Below are positions 12,450 to 23,633 of a DNA stretch of 64,000 bases, one piece after another (within the stretch, counting starts at the first letter, position 1; each line of letters starts with the position of its first letter). Where the stretch lies: positions 578,794-642,793 of the forward strand of contig MNCI01017890.1 of the NCBI GenBank assembly GCA_015680685.1, given 5' to 3'. The translations under genes were made by a program, and so were the position numbers. The notes beneath the pieces are model-generated. The model saw only the letters and a program-made list of their open reading frames with translations, ran no database searches and was not told where the DNA came from. The stretch comes from Gnetum montanum. Its lineage: Eukaryota; Streptophyta; Gnetopsida; Gnetales; Gnetaceae.

Positions 12450-13950
12450 GTTATCTGAACACCATCATCTATCATCAAGGAATGTATCTTTTAATAATAA
12501 TCTAAGTTATTTTGATAGAAAGGTAATTAATCCATGTACATCATAGTCCCCTAGGCTCATGATATAAATATCATTGGACCAAGTGGCATTCTGAATTACC
12601 AAGGATACAAACCTATAAACTTGATCCACAGCAAGCATACAACCACTAATAAAGCTAACAAAAAGTGCTTGATCAAGACACTGACCCATCAAACTTAGTC
12701 ATCCAACTATTCATGGATCAATGAAGAAATGACTCTCACCAGGATGAAAAAGAATGAAAGTTAATAATTTGAAAATCATACCTTAAATATCCATCATGGT
12801 GTTGGGCTAAGCATCTACTAGCTAATCACATGCATGTGTCTTGGTATCACCATGGCTATTGGTAGATTTTCCATTCTATGAAAGACATTTAGCTCCCAAA
12901 ATGTTTGAATAGTTAAAGCTCATGTGGCTTGACTAACCATAGTTGTAGCAATTAGAAATTTCCCTATGAATGTGCCCAACTCTTCCATAAGCATGATAAG
13001 TAATGGCCCCACAAGTAATTCCACCACCTATATCTAACTTTTGAGGCCCCTACTCTTGCTTTTGATTAAATGAACTAGCAATTTTAGTCTAATTGGACAC
13101 ATTATACTTTCTAGAAAATTTCTAATCCATATTTTTAAATTAATCATTTTTATTGCTTTAGCTAACTAATTACACTCTATATCTAGTGAGTGAGCTTAAG
13201 TATCCTCATATGTCTTAAGATGTAGAGAAAGAAAATGGTCCTTGATTGATGCAAAAGGTCCATAAATAAAGTATTTGATCTTCAACCTTTCATCTGAATG
13301 TATGTGAGCTACAGACATGTCCAAATCAAATAATTTATATTCATACTAAATCACAATCCAATTTTTTTAGTAGAGGTGATAAAACTCCTTAGCTTTCACC
13401 TCTACAAACTCTGAAGGAATGTAATGAGCATTGAGAAAGTTACTCTAATGGATATTAAACTCTTTGAAAGAATGAGTTTTCTCCTAAGAAATTCACCAAT
13501 GTCTAGTAGAGCCATGAAATTGATGCATTGCTAGATGAATTTTATATGTAGGAGTACAACCCATAAGCTTGAAGATCTTAAGGATCTTCTAAAGTTACTT
13601 AGTGGTAACGGTAGGATTCTTCTCACTCTAGAAGGTAGTGGATCCTAGCTTATGGAACTAATCCATCAGCTCTTTCTTCATTGATTTTTCTACAATAGCC
13701 ATCATTCTCAAAAATAACCTTCATTAATGGTGAGCTATATTTCTTCTCTATAAGTTAATAGAGGAACTAGTTGATCTTCATACCCTAGGAAGGAGTAGGA
13801 ACTAGTTCCACTTGGGGATCCATCAATGGCTTCTCCATTCAATGAAAGATAGGTTCAGATGTTAGTGTTTGGTTATTGACAACACATCCATCCTCCTAGG
13901 ATAAGCACATATACTTCTATTACTTACCTTTCTTGGACATAGAAAAAATA
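12450..13950 (-). pseudogene. Ty3-1 gag and protease (relic)
   Basis: Between the PBS and RT the minus strand shows decayed gag text. Near 12900-13050 lie remnants of two retroviral-type Cys-His knuckles: 'YHAYGRVGHIHRE' and 'CYNYG'. Near 12740 'FHPGESHFFIDP' resembles a degenerate protease active-site block (family 'DSGATHSFI'). The open stretch 12507-12692 continues with 'GQCLDQALFV' and 'IMSLGDYDVHGL', the latter matching 'LxVLDMxDFDVILGMDWL'. The N-terminal capsid region, about 13200-13900, keeps only weak similarity. It is clearly nonfunctional. Confidence 0.7.
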
Positions 13951-13971
13951 TGAGAAAATTAATAAAATCTA

Positions 13972-13986
13972 TGTTCTAATACCAAC
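13972..13986 (-). other. primer-binding site of Ty3-1
   Basis: The minus strand reads TTGGTATTAGAACA right after the LTR end ...GATGTTACA. This is a two- to three-mismatch version of the initiator-Met tRNA complement TGGTATCAGAGC. Confidence 0.75.
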
Positions 13987-13987
13987 T

Positions 13988-16950
13988 TGTAACATCCTTC
14001 TTCACAAAGCTTAGGTTGGAGAGTATTATATTGGGTAGAGCTCTTAATAAATGATTAGCCATGGAAAGGTCCAAGATAACAAATGAACTACACAACAAAG
14101 AATGCATAGGGAACCTAAAGTGAAGCTATGACATAAGGAAAAAGATGAAACTAAGCATGGAAAAAAGAAAATACATAATTAAAAAAATCATCATCTAGTA
14201 CAAACTAAATCTAACTAGGTAGAGAATAACATAATTCATTTAATAGAATTATATGATGAGTAGGAGAGATAAATAAATAGCAAATCTAAATTTCCATTAG
14301 TATATTATCAACCTAATAATAAATATCAACATAAATCCAAATACTATAAATAAGAAAAATAATACCTAACACAATGTTGAAATGTCTAATACATAAATAG
14401 TAAATAAAGATCAAATTTGTAAATATAATATCATTAAATCTCTCTAAAATAAATTGGTGAACCTCCCTAGGTCTGGAATCTCCACCCAAGCTAATTAACC
14501 TATAATAAAAATGCAATATCAATAAAAGGTAAGTGGGAAACCATAGCGATTTCGTAAATCAAAAAATGGGTAGATCTCATGAAAGTTAGATATAGCATGA
14601 TGATCTTGAAAAAAATGTTAGCTAAAGAACATCCAAATAAGCATATAAATGTATAGCCAAACATCCAATCACTAGACATTAGTAATACCATGATTTACCA
14701 ACTCCAATCACCACTGCAAATAAGGAGGTAGCATACATTGTACTTAATCTAAAATTTGTATCAATTATTGTCATGTATACTCATTCAACTTAAAATACTA
14801 AATTTTAAATCAAATATTAATTTTACCATTTACATGAATTTATTATTAGTCTCATAATAATAGAAATCTATTAAGACTTCCCTAGTCATAGCAACACATA
14901 CAAGTATTAGAAGTATCTCCAAGACTCACCTTTAACATTATAGAGGCATCAAATAAAAGAAGAACAATGAACCATGAAATCATCCTCTAATGTAGGATGG
15001 GATTTATGATGAACTCTACACCGATAAATAGTAGTGGAAGTCAAATGCACAAACATATCTAAGTAGCTCATCTCCAACTAGTAATACATACTTGGAGCTA
15101 GCCCCAACAAAAAATCATCTAAGAAACATACAAACATTAAAATCCAAAATGATGATGGAGGGAAACACCCAAAACAAAGAAATACAATAATCAAAGAGAA
15201 TCAAACTATCCAAGGGGTCCATCTCAAATGTTAAACTAATGTGGATATATCATAATCATAAGTTCCGATAAATCAAATAGAGTTCCCATAGTATGATGGC
15301 TAAGATAACTGATAATCAAAGCCATAATTAACCAATGTACAATTCAAGAAATACACATTTATGTAAGGAGATTATTCAACACTTAAGATCCCATAAGAGG
15401 AAAAAATTAATTTCACAAAGATAAACAACTTTAACAAGGGCTCAAGAAGTTTTTAAACCAAGAAAACTAAACAATATACTCATATAGAAGACTATATGTC
15501 ATAATAAACAAGTTTTCTATAGTTTTGAACTAGTAGGAGAGACATCTCTAAGAAAATGAGATGTCTATATAGTGTAGAATATGCCTCTTAATGAAGAAAG
15601 ACATCTTGCTAAGTTAAAGGCATCCATTAAGGAACATCTATAGGCTAGAGAAAATGTATACATTGAAAAGGAGATGTCTTGGGTGGGGAAGAAATGTCTA
15701 CTTGGGAGTCTTGACATTTAGGAAAGATGTCTCTCTATGATCAAAGATGTATATTCTGAGTTGGGAAAGAGTAGAAATCAATTGAAATGAATCAAAACAA
15801 TAGGAAATGTGAAGTAAAGCATAAGCAAAGAATCCTCAAAGATCCAATAGCCTAGAAATAAGAACAAGGAAAGAATAATGATAATATAATGATAACGTTG
15901 CTACAAGAATAAAATTAGACCAAAGTTAGGATGGGAATGACTCACATATAATAAGAAAAGAATTGAATCAATGTCATCATAGAAGCATAGCAATAAAAAC
16001 TATAAAAATAGCAAGGGATCATAGTTATCAACGGAAAACAAGTCGAAATAAGCTACAAAATAAGGAATGAAAATTCCAAGATTTCAAACTATTCATAAAC
16101 TAGAACAAATACATAATCGCCATTTAAATCAAAAATCATACAAGATAAGAATTCTAACAAATGTAGATTTGATAATAATCATTGTTGATTAATCAAAATA
16201 ATAAAATCAAAAACCATAAATTGTTGCTAATTATTCACAAAACCCAAACTTGAAATTAATAGAAACAATAATGTTAACACCCATGAATGACATACCAAAC
16301 TATCAAATTAAAATTCTAAGATGTTCAAAGCAAAATCCCCAAGCAAAACAATAATATGGAATTTAATATCACCAAAACCCATCCCATCAATGTGCGCAAC
16401 CTTGCAAATATAAATGGACAAAGGGATCAAAATTGCTCACCCAAAAATCTATATGAAAGAGTATACATGAGAAGCATGAAGCATGATAAAGACCCAATTG
16501 AAAGCACAACCAATCCAAAATCCACTAGCACCACCACAAACTTCAATCTCTAATAACACCTCTCCATAATGTTTTTCAAAATCATCCAGGTATGTTGAAT
16601 GAAAAAATCATGAATGTTTTAATGAAAGGTTACCAAAAATAATTTAAAGAAAAACTCAACTAGTTGCCCAAAACAAGAGTTAAACTAAAATCATACTTTC
16701 ATTAATCTCTCTCATCACGTACATACCTTTTTCTTCTCTTACATAACATCTCTAAATACCAAGAATAATTAATAAAATGTATGATAATAAACTACTATCC
16801 AAAGATATCCTAATAAATATCATGAAATAGAATTAAAATAATTAAATTAAATATAAATCATGTAGCTATCACCATAGAATGCCAAATAGCACCATAAAAG
16901 TTTACTAAGAAATATCAAGAAAACCATAAATCATCAATCATCCCATGCAT
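13988..16950 (-). repeat. 5' LTR of Ty3-1 (outer end truncated)
   Basis: It begins at TGTAACATCC (13988) beside the PBS and aligns with 1-3690. The match ends near 16950 around 'catcatcccatgc', about 260 bp short of the outer LTR end seen at 3690-3952. AGACATCT/AGATGTCT copies lie at 15540, 15559, 15599, 15672 and 15725. Short reading frames in it, for example at 14313-14691 and 16356-16553, are not conserved between the two copies and are not called as genes. Confidence 0.85.
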
Positions 16951-17089
16951 TTATTATCCATAAAATATGTTTCTTATGCTTTAATATATGATTAATCACA
17001 TAAAAAAGGATTGTTAAATGAACTAAGAGCATCCATCAAATAGCACTTAGATTTTGTTATAAGAAAATACATGCATTTATGCTTTATGA

Positions 17090-17398
17090 GTGGAGATAGG
17101 TCAAGTGAAAGATGGAGTGCGAGATGGCTCAACCAAGAAATATTCAAAGAGGAAGCATCCAACTACAGCTAATGAAATTATTAGAAAAGTTCCAAAAATG
17201 AAACAAGAGGATTCACATAACAATTGCTCAATTTATAAACAATCCAAGGACCAAGCTGAGGTGAGAACTTGTTTCCATTGTACAAAACTAGTTTATATCA
17301 ATGTGGTTTGTTCCAAGTGCAAGAAAGATAAGAAATACAAAAAATTATGTAAAAGAAAAGACATATGGTATCATGGAAGTTCCTCAAGGAAAGAATAA
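17090..17398 (+). pseudogene. Cys-rich coding relic, resembles the zinc-binding part of JMJ25-type proteins
   Basis: A 102-residue open frame, far more lysine-rich and Cys-rich than its surroundings. Residues 60-90 read 'RTCFHCTKLVYINVVCSKCK' followed by a Lys/Tyr/Cys stretch and 'WYHG'. The spacing C-x2-C, C-x2-C, C, W-Y resembles the RING-like Cys block 'CHQCxxxxxxxVVxCxxCK..YCxxCIxxWYP' of plant JMJ25-family histone demethylases, where it binds zinc. The rest of such a protein is absent, including the JmjC domain. It could be a captured gene fragment, or a retroelement knuckle that only looks similar. The start Met is simply the first in frame. Confidence 0.35.
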
Positions 17399-18531
17399 TA
17401 AAGTGGCACCAAAAGTCTATCGCTCTAGAAGGTTAGCATGATCTAGATAATGGGGTAACTTCTTTTCTAATCTTTCATGAGCAAGATTTCTTATTGGGGA
17501 AAGGATGTAATACCTTGTAAATCTAACCTCTTGTTCTATCTTTATTTATCTTTTATAATCTTTGGTTTATTAAAATCTTTTTAAGGCTTTGATCTTATGA
17601 TATCTTTAATGATGTTTTATTTTAAGTTTTCTTTTTAAGAAATGTAAACAACTATTTTTTAAAAAATTCCTCTTCTAAATTCTAACTTTTGAAAACAATT
17701 AGCATGTTTTATAAACATGCTTTTATTGATTTTTTTGAATTGAATGTTACTGATATATTAGTATTTATTGCTAAGAATAGGTTGATAAGGATGATGGCAC
17801 ATGTTGTAACTGGTCCTAGATATTTTATAAAATATCATATTTTCATTAAATTTACTAAAATATTTGCTTGATTTCCTTTCTTATATGTGAACTAGGATAT
17901 TTTTTTAATTTTTGGACTCTAAGAGGACTTTTCTATCTATGATGGAATCAATCACAAAGACTTTCCAATATAAACCATTATTTTTATGTTGGCTAGAGGC
18001 TTGGATTTTATATTAAGTTGAAAAGTTTGTATTCATTAAATATTGATTCTTCATTCTCATTTATTATTGTTATCCTGTGGGTACTTTGGCATCTCTTGGT
18101 GCTACAACAAACCCAAATTTGTGTGTTGTAGGTCTTGATTCATGAAGGTAGAGTAACTAGTTCTAGGCTTGTTCTCTTTCTATGATTTTGATTATCATGC
18201 ATATTACTTGTTAATTCTTATTTATATAGATCTTTATGATCTTAAATTTTTCTCTTACATTATTCTATTATTCTAGTTCATTTTGTACTCATTTTTCTTA
18301 GTCTTTCTCATGATTCTCTATGCAGCTCTAGTGGCATTTTCCATCACCATAACTCATGGTATGTCACCATGACTCATGGTGTTAGAAGAGATTGAAAATC
18401 ATGATGCAGTCATGCCCCTTCATCACAACTAAACAATTAGTTGTGGGAATGTTGTGATCCTTAATCATGACTAAATCATGAGTTATGGTCAACTTGTGGT
18501 ATACCCTAGCATTGAACCACATGTAATACTC
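17399..18531 (+). other. unassigned strip with a possible PPT plus LTR start at 17495
   Basis: At about 17495-17520 the plus strand reads TTGGGGAAAGGA followed by TGTAATACC, which has the form of a polypurine tract followed by a gypsy LTR start (compare TGTAACATCC of Ty3-1 and TGTAATACTCC of Ty3-2). If real, up to 18531 would be an LTR fragment of another element, but no second copy occurs in the window. The remainder is T-rich. Near 18340-18480 a cluster of short repeats 'catgactcatgg' and 'atcatgactaaatcatgag' stands out. No coding sequence is recognised. Confidence 0.3.
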
Positions 18532-18776
18532 CTATCTAAGATCCTCCTTACCTCTTGATATGTTTGTGATTTGAACCCTTGATGTTTTATTTAGTAATCT
18601 TTATCTATTCTTGTTACCCCCTTTTTATATTAACTATGCTTTATGAGCTATGTTGCTTTTTATTGACCATGTTACTTCTTAAATATTATAAGGTTTCTTT
18701 TTACCATTTACTTTCTTTTTACTTTATTAATTCTAATACCTTTTTCATGTGGTAGCATTTTTATAATATTTATATT
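18532..18776 (+). repeat. 5' LTR of Ty3-2, first segment
   Basis: It starts TGTAATACTCC and matches the 3' LTR at 54047: 'tatgtttgtgatttgaaccc' here versus the same block with one change at about 54084, then 'tatgctttatgagctatgtt' versus the copy near 54160. NA-1 interrupts it at 18777. The last five bases, ATATT (18772-18776), recur at 47204-47208 and fit a target-site duplication of NA-1. Confidence 0.85.
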
Positions 18777-19882
18777 TGAAGATTGAGAACTTAGAAGGTG
18801 AGTTAAATAAGTTTCATAAACTAAAAACTACACTTACATGTACATGGTTCCCCCACTTGGGTATGTTGACACTTGGAGGGTAGAATCCTTTCACATCTCT
18901 AGAATTTATTTCATCAAAAATGTGGCTTCATTAATACTATAACATTTATAAAATTTGAGCACTATAAGGGATGTTTTCACATAGAAACACACCTAACCCC
19001 ACAAGGTTCCAACAAGCTCAAAACATGATTTCAAAGATCCCACAACCTTTACAATAACTTAAGCTCTACATGGGGTTTTTTCTCTCAAGAAACACATCCA
19101 ACTTCACAAGGTCCCAACAAGCTCAAGAGAGTTCTCCTCACAAGAAGCACCTCAACCCTAAAGGGCTTACAAAGAGATAAAAGAAAGATCAAGAAGAGAA
19201 GGTACTCAAATTAAAAATTCCTTGCTTTGGAGCTCTCAATAATTACAATAATAAACTCATAAAAGATAAATAATTAAAGAAAAAATAAATCCACAAGATG
19301 TGTATAATGAATGGAATATTACTATGAATAGTGCTTGTTCTTTCATAAAGATATCATCTATTTTATATCTTTTGCCATTGTCAAATGACCATTGGAGTTT
19401 GTACAATGGCTAGAAAATAGATAGTTGGAATGTCTCATTCAAATTTGAGATATTTCACTAACTTTGAAATGCTTATAGGTTTGATGTATCACTTCAGTTA
19501 GGACATCTCACATGTGATGTCTTGACTGGGATGTCTCAACTACATTTGAGATGTTTGCTATTTTTCTAGGATGTCTCACTTAAGATCTAGAATTTTTAAT
19601 AGGGACATCTGTTGTTCCTTTGGAATGTCTTACTAACTACCAAAGCATCTTCTTTTAAATTTGAGATGTCCTACATCCTTATGAATTTGTCACTTTAGAT
19701 TGAAAACTCAACTCCCATCCTGGTCTCAACATGTTTTTTGTCTTGATCTCATCATGCTCTTATCAAGCTCTTATCTTTTCCAAGTCTTACAAGATTTTAC
19801 AAGCACATTCTTCACTTTCTCCAATTTCCAAGATTTTAACATACCAAAAGGTCAATAATATCCTTCTTTTTGGTGATGTTCA
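18777..19882 (-). repeat. 3' LTR of NA-1
   Basis: The inner end of the minus-strand LTR closes ...TCTCAATCTTCA (TGAAGATTGAG at 18777 on plus). It matches 46088-47203 along its length, for example the 'acatggttcccccacttggg' block at 18842 and its counterpart near 46160, and the 'cataccaaaa' block near 19840 and 47165. The outer end TGAACATCACC (19872-19882) resembles the start of SIRE-like copia LTRs. The middle, 19430-19680, is dense in GATGTCT-like motifs. Confidence 0.85.
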
Positions 19883-20329
19883 AAACTTGAGAAAATGGGT
19901 TAGCATAGCATCATAACAAACTACATTAAATAGACAAGTAAAAGCACAAAATAATCCTATGACCGAAACAATGAAACAAATAAATGGATAATGGTTAATG
20001 AATACACATCCATTAGTCAAGATCTCAAGGGACTACACAAGAAATAATCATATCATCCCTTCCTATTTAACAAGTGCATATAATCCTTAGACTTCAAAGC
20101 ATAGCTATCCAAAACTATAGCCAACATAAACTGAATGTCTCATAACCTATTTTCAAAAGTATATCATATACAAAGTTTGATAGATATGTATATATAAATA
20201 AGTACTACATCCATATATTTTTTCAAAATGATAGGAAATCTCAACAAAAATCAAATACCACACCCATGATAGTAAAATTCTCTCCATTTTTGGACATCAC
20301 CGAAAAGAAGGGAATTAGGTGAAGTCCCT
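19883..20329 (-). other. NA-1 untranslated stretch before the 3' LTR
   Basis: AT-rich with no coding match. At 20280-20310 the minus strand reads TTTTCGGTGATGTCC followed by AAAAATGGAGAGAA. This recalls the 'TTTGATGTCAAAAAGGGGGAGAA' type sequence found after the coding region in SIRE-like copia elements and could be the polypurine tract or an internal relic of it. It lies about 400 bp from the LTR, farther than usual for a PPT. Confidence 0.4.
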
Positions 20330-21950
20330 AATAGCTAATCTCTATATCGTCATCATCATCCAACTCAGATGCTACCCATGCAGGCTTGTACGTCTCCTCA
20401 TCATCATCATCATTATTGGTGTTGGAATAGGAGATTTTCTACTCATAATCATTCTCTAGAGAAGAGACTACAACAAAAGCTCATCTAGGTCAAAATTTTG
20501 TTTGAAATTGAGAAGATGAAGGGGGATGAGATGAACTCAACTTGGAAGATGATGGAGTCCCCTTAACCTAATATGTCTTGGGAGCTACTTGCTCCCATTA
20601 AGCCTCTATTCCATAAATACTCTCCATCACTTATTACTCAAAATATCTGGTGCATTCTCACTCCTAAAAATTTGGAGAATCTTTCAACATACTCTCCCTA
20701 CATAAATGCACTAGGTCTAGGTTTCTAGGTGTAAGGAATGAGCTTCCCTTGGGCAGAAGCTAGTGTTACTACTAAATATTTGATTCTAATGAATTTCTTG
20801 AATCATATCCATGTAATGAACTTACTATTACAAAATGTTTAGTTGGGGCTAGTATATCCTCATTACTATCTATTCAATGTGTTGTTGTAATCTCCAAAAA
20901 TTGTTGATCATCTAGAGGATGGGGAAGGCCTGATATTTTCATTCTCTTATGAAGGTAAGAAATATTTTGTCCAATCTTCTATCCAATCTTTCACAAGGTT
21001 TTTCCAATGGAATTCAAAGCTTCTTTAAGGAAAACCTCACTTATGCACCTACAAACTTCAACCTTCTTAGCTAAGGATAGGTACTAGGTGAAGATGTTAC
21101 TTACTTTCTGTGTGCATTAAAAGGAGTTGAAGTTTTAGTATCAACAAGACTCTTTTTTTCTAATAACTTAACAAGACTTCTCTTCCCTTTAAGAAGTAGG
21201 CTGATGAGGAGAGGATGTTTGTATATCTACTTATGGGTAAACATCCCCAACATATCCCTACAAATGATGTGATTCAAATCTATTGGCTTCCTAGTTAGTA
21301 GACCATACAAAACAAAAGCTTGAGATGGTAGTGAATAATTATAAATTCTATCACAATGATATTGTACATAACAATGAGGGAGAGAGTTGAAGCATATTAT
21401 GACATCTACCATCTATACACTTCTCCACTCTTCAAGAAAATAGAGCTACCAAATATGGCATCATAGAACTCATCATGAGTCACTAGAATAATCCCATTAC
21501 AAAAAATGTCTTCCATAGAATGAATAACAACTTGGTATACATAAAAACTAGAAACTCCAAGTAGGACATTCACAATTTACAAAGAAATTTCAAGGCAATA
21601 CCCCCAACTATAGATGTAAACACCCCAAAAATAGTATTTGTAATCATAATATTGCTATAAGATTCTCTAACCAAAACCTTTGGTATGCAAAAAGAAATAA
21701 AAATAGTGGATGTCCATCTAGTTACTTCAAAATAATACATTAACACTTACTAAAGGTGCTCCTAAAAGCTAAGACTTTGTTCACTAACAATAGATACATA
21801 GAGTTTTACCACAAATTTGTGTTATGCTTCTACTAAGTGAAAATGAGATTGATATGAGCTGGACTAACTTGTAGATGCATCTTTAGTAACTTTGAACTTG
21901 AGAAGAGGTTTTTTTGATGTTTTAGTCTTCTTGTGAACCATGGATTTATG
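20330..21950 (-). pseudogene. NA-1 second ORF (relic), resembles a plant-specific 'plant transposon protein' domain
   Basis: Read from 21950 down, broken frames give 'MVHKKTKTSKKPLLKFKVTK', then near 21690 'VLVREFYSN', then the open stretch 21227-21412 with 'YNYSLPSQAFVLYGLLTRKP' and 'IDLNHIICRDMLGMF', and an acidic C-terminus with a run of Asp near 20400. The 'VREFY(A/S)N' block, followed about 90 residues later by 'LYxxLTxKPIxLxxxI', is typical of uncharacterised plant proteins labelled 'putative plant transposon protein'. Function is unknown. No protease, RT or integrase motif is present. It occupies the place of pol. Many stops. Confidence 0.45.
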
Positions 21951-22339
21951 CTGAAAAGGATGGAGTTGTACCAAATATATGGCCCTAGTAAACTATTCTT
22001 GGATGTCTAAGGCTTGGAGTAGAATGAAAAAAAAAAAAGGAAAAATGATTGATTGATTTAAACAGATGACATCCTTGATAGGGTTAACACCATGGTTAAG
22101 AAGTTTGAAGAAAAACTGAAACATCTTACCTAACTTGGGCTTGAACATAGTAATACATCTCAATTTTAGGTGGGACATCTTAGGTAAGACATCTCTTGAA
22201 ATAGTGGGATGTCCCAAATTTAAGTAGGTTCCTTTTAGGTAACTAACAATGAATGAGGAGGGTAAGAGGCTTTTGGATTTTTCAAGGGATGCTACCAAGG
22301 ATAATTATAATAAAGGAAGCTAAAAAAAGTATCATATCT
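21951..22339 (-). other. NA-1 spacer between gag and second ORF
   Basis: A run of 12 A at 22027-22038 and a small cluster of AGACATCT-like motifs (exact copy at 22187) lie here. The open frame 21993-22298 has low-complexity composition and no recognised motif, so it is not called as a gene. Confidence 0.4.
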
Positions 22340-23633
22340 AGAACATAATGCAAGTAAAAAGTTACTTACCAATACTTACCCATACTTACCTTGCTTACCC
22401 TTAGAAAGATGCTTTTCTCAAGTAGATTTATAATGAGTTTCCTTCTTCAAAGTCCCTTTGTAATCCTTAAATGTTTCTTTCTTCCTAGATATTTTCTCCT
22501 TTCTTGTAAAGTTCTTTGTGGTTAGATGGAAAGCAGGAGTACTTGTTCTTTCTTCTTTCTTCTTTACTTGACTCTCTAAATCTTTTTAACTTGTAAGACA
22601 TTCTTTCATACTTTATGTAGTAATAATGCTTGGTTTTTCGTATTTGGGCAAGATGATCAAACCTTGGTGTATACTCTCATTTAGATGAAGTTCTTAAGGA
22701 TGCCCTATTTTATGAGTGAATATCCAATACACTTTTTTCATTTGGAGCTGTTCCTTATCCCAAAACAATTCATAGAGTCCCTTTCCCTTTTGCAAGTATT
22801 TCATTAATAAGCTTTGTGTCTACAAGCTCTTTGAAAGTCTATTCATGGGAAGATGTAATTCTTTGATCCTTGGCCCTTAGGTCTGAGTTTTCCTTTGTGA
22901 GATCCAAGCATTTTTAATTAAGTTGAGATAGTTTAATTTTTTATCTATCAAGGAATTTTTCATCTTAATACATAGACTCTGAAAGGAGATAATTTCATTG
23001 CATAGTAAATCATGCCTTTCCTCAAGAGTACCTTTATATTATTTAGCTTCCACTATAGGATCTTTGTGAGTAAGGTTAATATAAATAAGATGTGACCCTA
23101 TGGAGGTATCATATATTTTCTTTTCACTTTAGTCTTAATTTTAGCTTGAATACAAATTTTTCCTTTTCTTTTTAGCTTTAAATGAATTCTTCTTTTACAA
23201 ATTGCCAACACTTGGACATTCAAAGGCCACATGACCTCTAGCACCACAAACCAAAAATTCTATAGAAGATGCATCAAGATTACAATTCTAAAAATTTTAC
23301 CTTTTCCTTTACCTTTGATGATAGTTTGATTAAAGCTCTTTCCTTTCCATGCTAGTATTCTTTGAACTCTCCTTGATAGGAGAGCTAGTTCATCTTCATT
23401 ATTTACTTCATGATTAGATGGCTTCTTCTCCTTTGATGAGCTTTTGAAAGCAATAGATTTTCCTTTAATTGCACCTTCACTTATGAGATTCATCTTATAA
23501 GATATAAGTACACTTTGAGTCTCTTCAAAATTTAAGATTGAGAAACCCTTGATCTCTTCCATGGCTATTACTCTAGGTTTAAATTCAAGCTACAATGTTC
23601 TAATCATTTAAATAATCACATCACTTTGAAGTA
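22340..23633 (-). pseudogene. NA-1 gag, C-terminal part (relic)
   Basis: This continues the gag begun at 45563-46045, before Tat-1 split it. The minus strand reads 'VIAMEEIKGFSILNFEE' (family 'VTAIEEAKDLxxLxxEEL'), 'ELALLSRRVQRILAWKG' (family 'ELALLxKRFxRFLKR'), and near 23260 'LVCGARGHVAFECPSVGN', a zinc knuckle C-x2-C-x4-H-x4-C whose first Cys is replaced. Lower down 'LDLTKENSDLRAKDQRI' and 'INEILAKGKG' recall the coiled-coil tail and the 'LDKILSxGK' block of SIRE-like gags. Lys/Glu-rich text continues to about 22340. Stops are frequent after the knuckle. Confidence 0.8.

Larger units (their letters stand above)
1..16950 (-). mobile_element. Ty3-1: Ty3/gypsy LTR retrotransposon, minus strand, broken
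   Basis: Two diverged copies of a long LTR flank a minus-strand gag-pol relic. The LTR terminus reads TGTAACATCC, the PBS resembles the initiator-Met tRNA type, and the order gag, protease, RT, integrase with a C-terminal tail ending in 'EATWE'-like sequence fits a chromovirus, most like the Tekay/Del group. The lineage is inferred from motifs only. The left LTR runs off the window and the right LTR is truncated near 16950. Copia-1 is inserted in its integrase gene and a solo LTR in its 3' LTR, so it predates both. Confidence 0.85.
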
